Assembly (NCBI GenBank): GCA_001824635.1
Contig: MHYB01000017.1
Span: 9,219 to 39,964 of the forward strand
From: Planctomycetes bacterium GWF2_50_10
GTDB lineage: Bacteria; Planctomycetota; Phycisphaerae; Sedimentisphaerales; GWF2-50-10
Direction of reading: 5' to 3'
Length of the DNA: 30,746 bases
This document shows positions 30,154 to 30,746 of the stretch, in pieces (the stretch's first letter is position 1; every line of letters begins with the position of its first letter). Position numbers and translations under genes: made by a program. Under the pieces are notes generated by a model. That model made no database searches, was not told where the DNA came from, and saw only the letters and a list, made by a program, of their open reading frames with translations.

Positions 30154-30746
30154 ATGCTCAAAAGAACTCATACATGCGGCCAGCTTCGCGCAAGCGACCA
30201 GGGGAATAAGGTAGTCCTGGCAGGCTGGGTTAATTCATACCGTGACCACGGCAACCTGGTTTTCATCGACTTGCGGGACCGCGAAGGGCTCATTCAACTG
30301 GTATTCAATCCCCAGACCCAGCAGGAGATCCATAAAGTCGCCCGCTCGCTTCGCTGCGAATGGGTCATAGCCGTCAGCGGTACGGTAGCTCACCGCTCCG
30401 AGGGCATGGAAAACCCGCGCATGGCCACAGGCGATATAGAGATCGTCATCGACAGCCTGGAAATCCTCAATACCGCCAAGACCCCTCCATTCGAAATCGA
30501 CGGCGCAAATAACGTGGCCGAGGAAGTTCGCCTAACAGCGCGGTATATCGACCTGCGTCGCCCTGTCATGCAGGATAAACTTCGCGTACGCCATCGCGTC
30601 GCAAAGATAGCACGCGATTATTTTGACGAAAATGGCTTTTGGGAGATCGAAACGCCTATGCTGGGCAAGAGCACTCCCGAAGGCGCACGCGATTTCCTCG
30701 TGCCAAGCAGAATGTACAAAGGCTGGTTCTATGCACTGCCGCAGTC
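30154..30746 (+). CDS. aspS: Aspartyl-tRNA synthetase, 5' part (truncated by window edge)
   Basis: The first 197 residues of a class II synthetase. It opens MLKRTHTCGQLRASDQGNK. The OB-fold anticodon-binding domain (about 1-105) includes LAGWVNSYRDHGNLVFIDLRDREG and ENPRMATGDIEI. The start of the catalytic core has LTARYIDLRRP, the class II region with FWEIETPMLGKSTPEGARDFLVPSR. The frame is open to the last base, so the gene continues outside. GGAAGGA (30143-30149) is four bases before the ATG. It is the bacterial-type AspRS, possibly non-discriminating; that cannot be judged from this part. Confidence 0.97.
   Translation, partial: MLKRTHTCGQLRASDQGNKVVLAGWVNSYRDHGNLVFIDLRDREGLIQLVFNPQTQQEIHKVARSLRCEWVIAVSGTVAHRSEGMENPRMATGDIEIVIDSLEILNTAKTPPFEIDGANNVAEEVRLTARYIDLRRPVMQDKLRVRHRVAKIARDYFDENGFWEIETPMLGKSTPEGARDFLVPSRMYKGWFYALPQ

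Overview
The window reads as a chromosome segment from a Gram-negative, LPS-making bacterium with moderate GC. The best guess is a planctomycete of the Phycisphaerae/Sedimentisphaerales type. The reasons are the LpxI-type lipid A gene next to lpxD, a DUF6941-type small protein, many NarL-family signalling proteins, long glycosyltransferase runs, and trpS, scpA and aspS scattered among hypothetical genes. The placement is inferred from gene content; there is no 16S or other marker rRNA here. Promoters of the ordinary sigma70 type (TTGACA/TATAAT, 16-17 bp spacer) can be read at several loci, and TTG starts backed by Shine-Dalgarno sequences are common.

Layout. (1) 1-3555: the end of a cell-surface polysaccharide cluster, with three GT2 glycosyltransferases (the first cut by the window edge) and a Wzy-like polymerase, packed with overlapping start/stop codons. 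(2) 3556-4101: a 546-bp gap made largely of a degenerate 21-bp repeat. It runs in one orientation and then in the opposite one, followed by two dyads and a good promoter. (3) 4102-9327: a dTDP-L-rhamnose operon (rmlA, rmlC, rmlD, rmlB) continuing into a GT4 and a GT2. (4) 9302-13182, minus strand: a GT9 heptosyltransferase-like gene, then lpxD, lpxI and a small LPS-kinase-like gene with their own promoter. (5) 13406-13993: a DUF6941-type protein and tRNA-Lys(TTT). (6) 14275-18608: a four-PAS NarL-type histidine kinase with a structured leader, its LuxR-type regulator, a receiver-only paralogue and an orphan Cys-containing protein. (7) 18770-20437: a glycogen-synthase-like GT4, a free-standing 92-aa AMPK-beta-like glycogen-binding module and a strong stem-loop RNA candidate. 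(8) 20483-24609: a sensor-less histidine kinase facing a small conserved protein, a receiver protein, a cyclodeaminase/cyclohydrolase and a TPR protein. (9) 25054-30746: nitroreductase, trpS-DUF2007-scpA, trxA with a clear promoter and terminator, a GH13 alpha-glucan enzyme on the minus strand, and the 5' part of aspS.

How the parts fit. Regions 1, 3 and 4 supply a rhamnose-containing surface polysaccharide and lipid A/core biosynthesis. Regions 7 and 9 contain alpha-glucan (glycogen-like) metabolism. Two signalling groups flank the alpha-glucan genes. The most unusual items are the inverted 21-bp repeat arrays (3558-3875), the stand-alone AMPK-beta-like glycogen-binding protein beside a glucan glycosyltransferase, and the 73-nt stem-loop after it, whose 16-nt all-pyrimidine loop resembles an anti-Shine-Dalgarno sequence.
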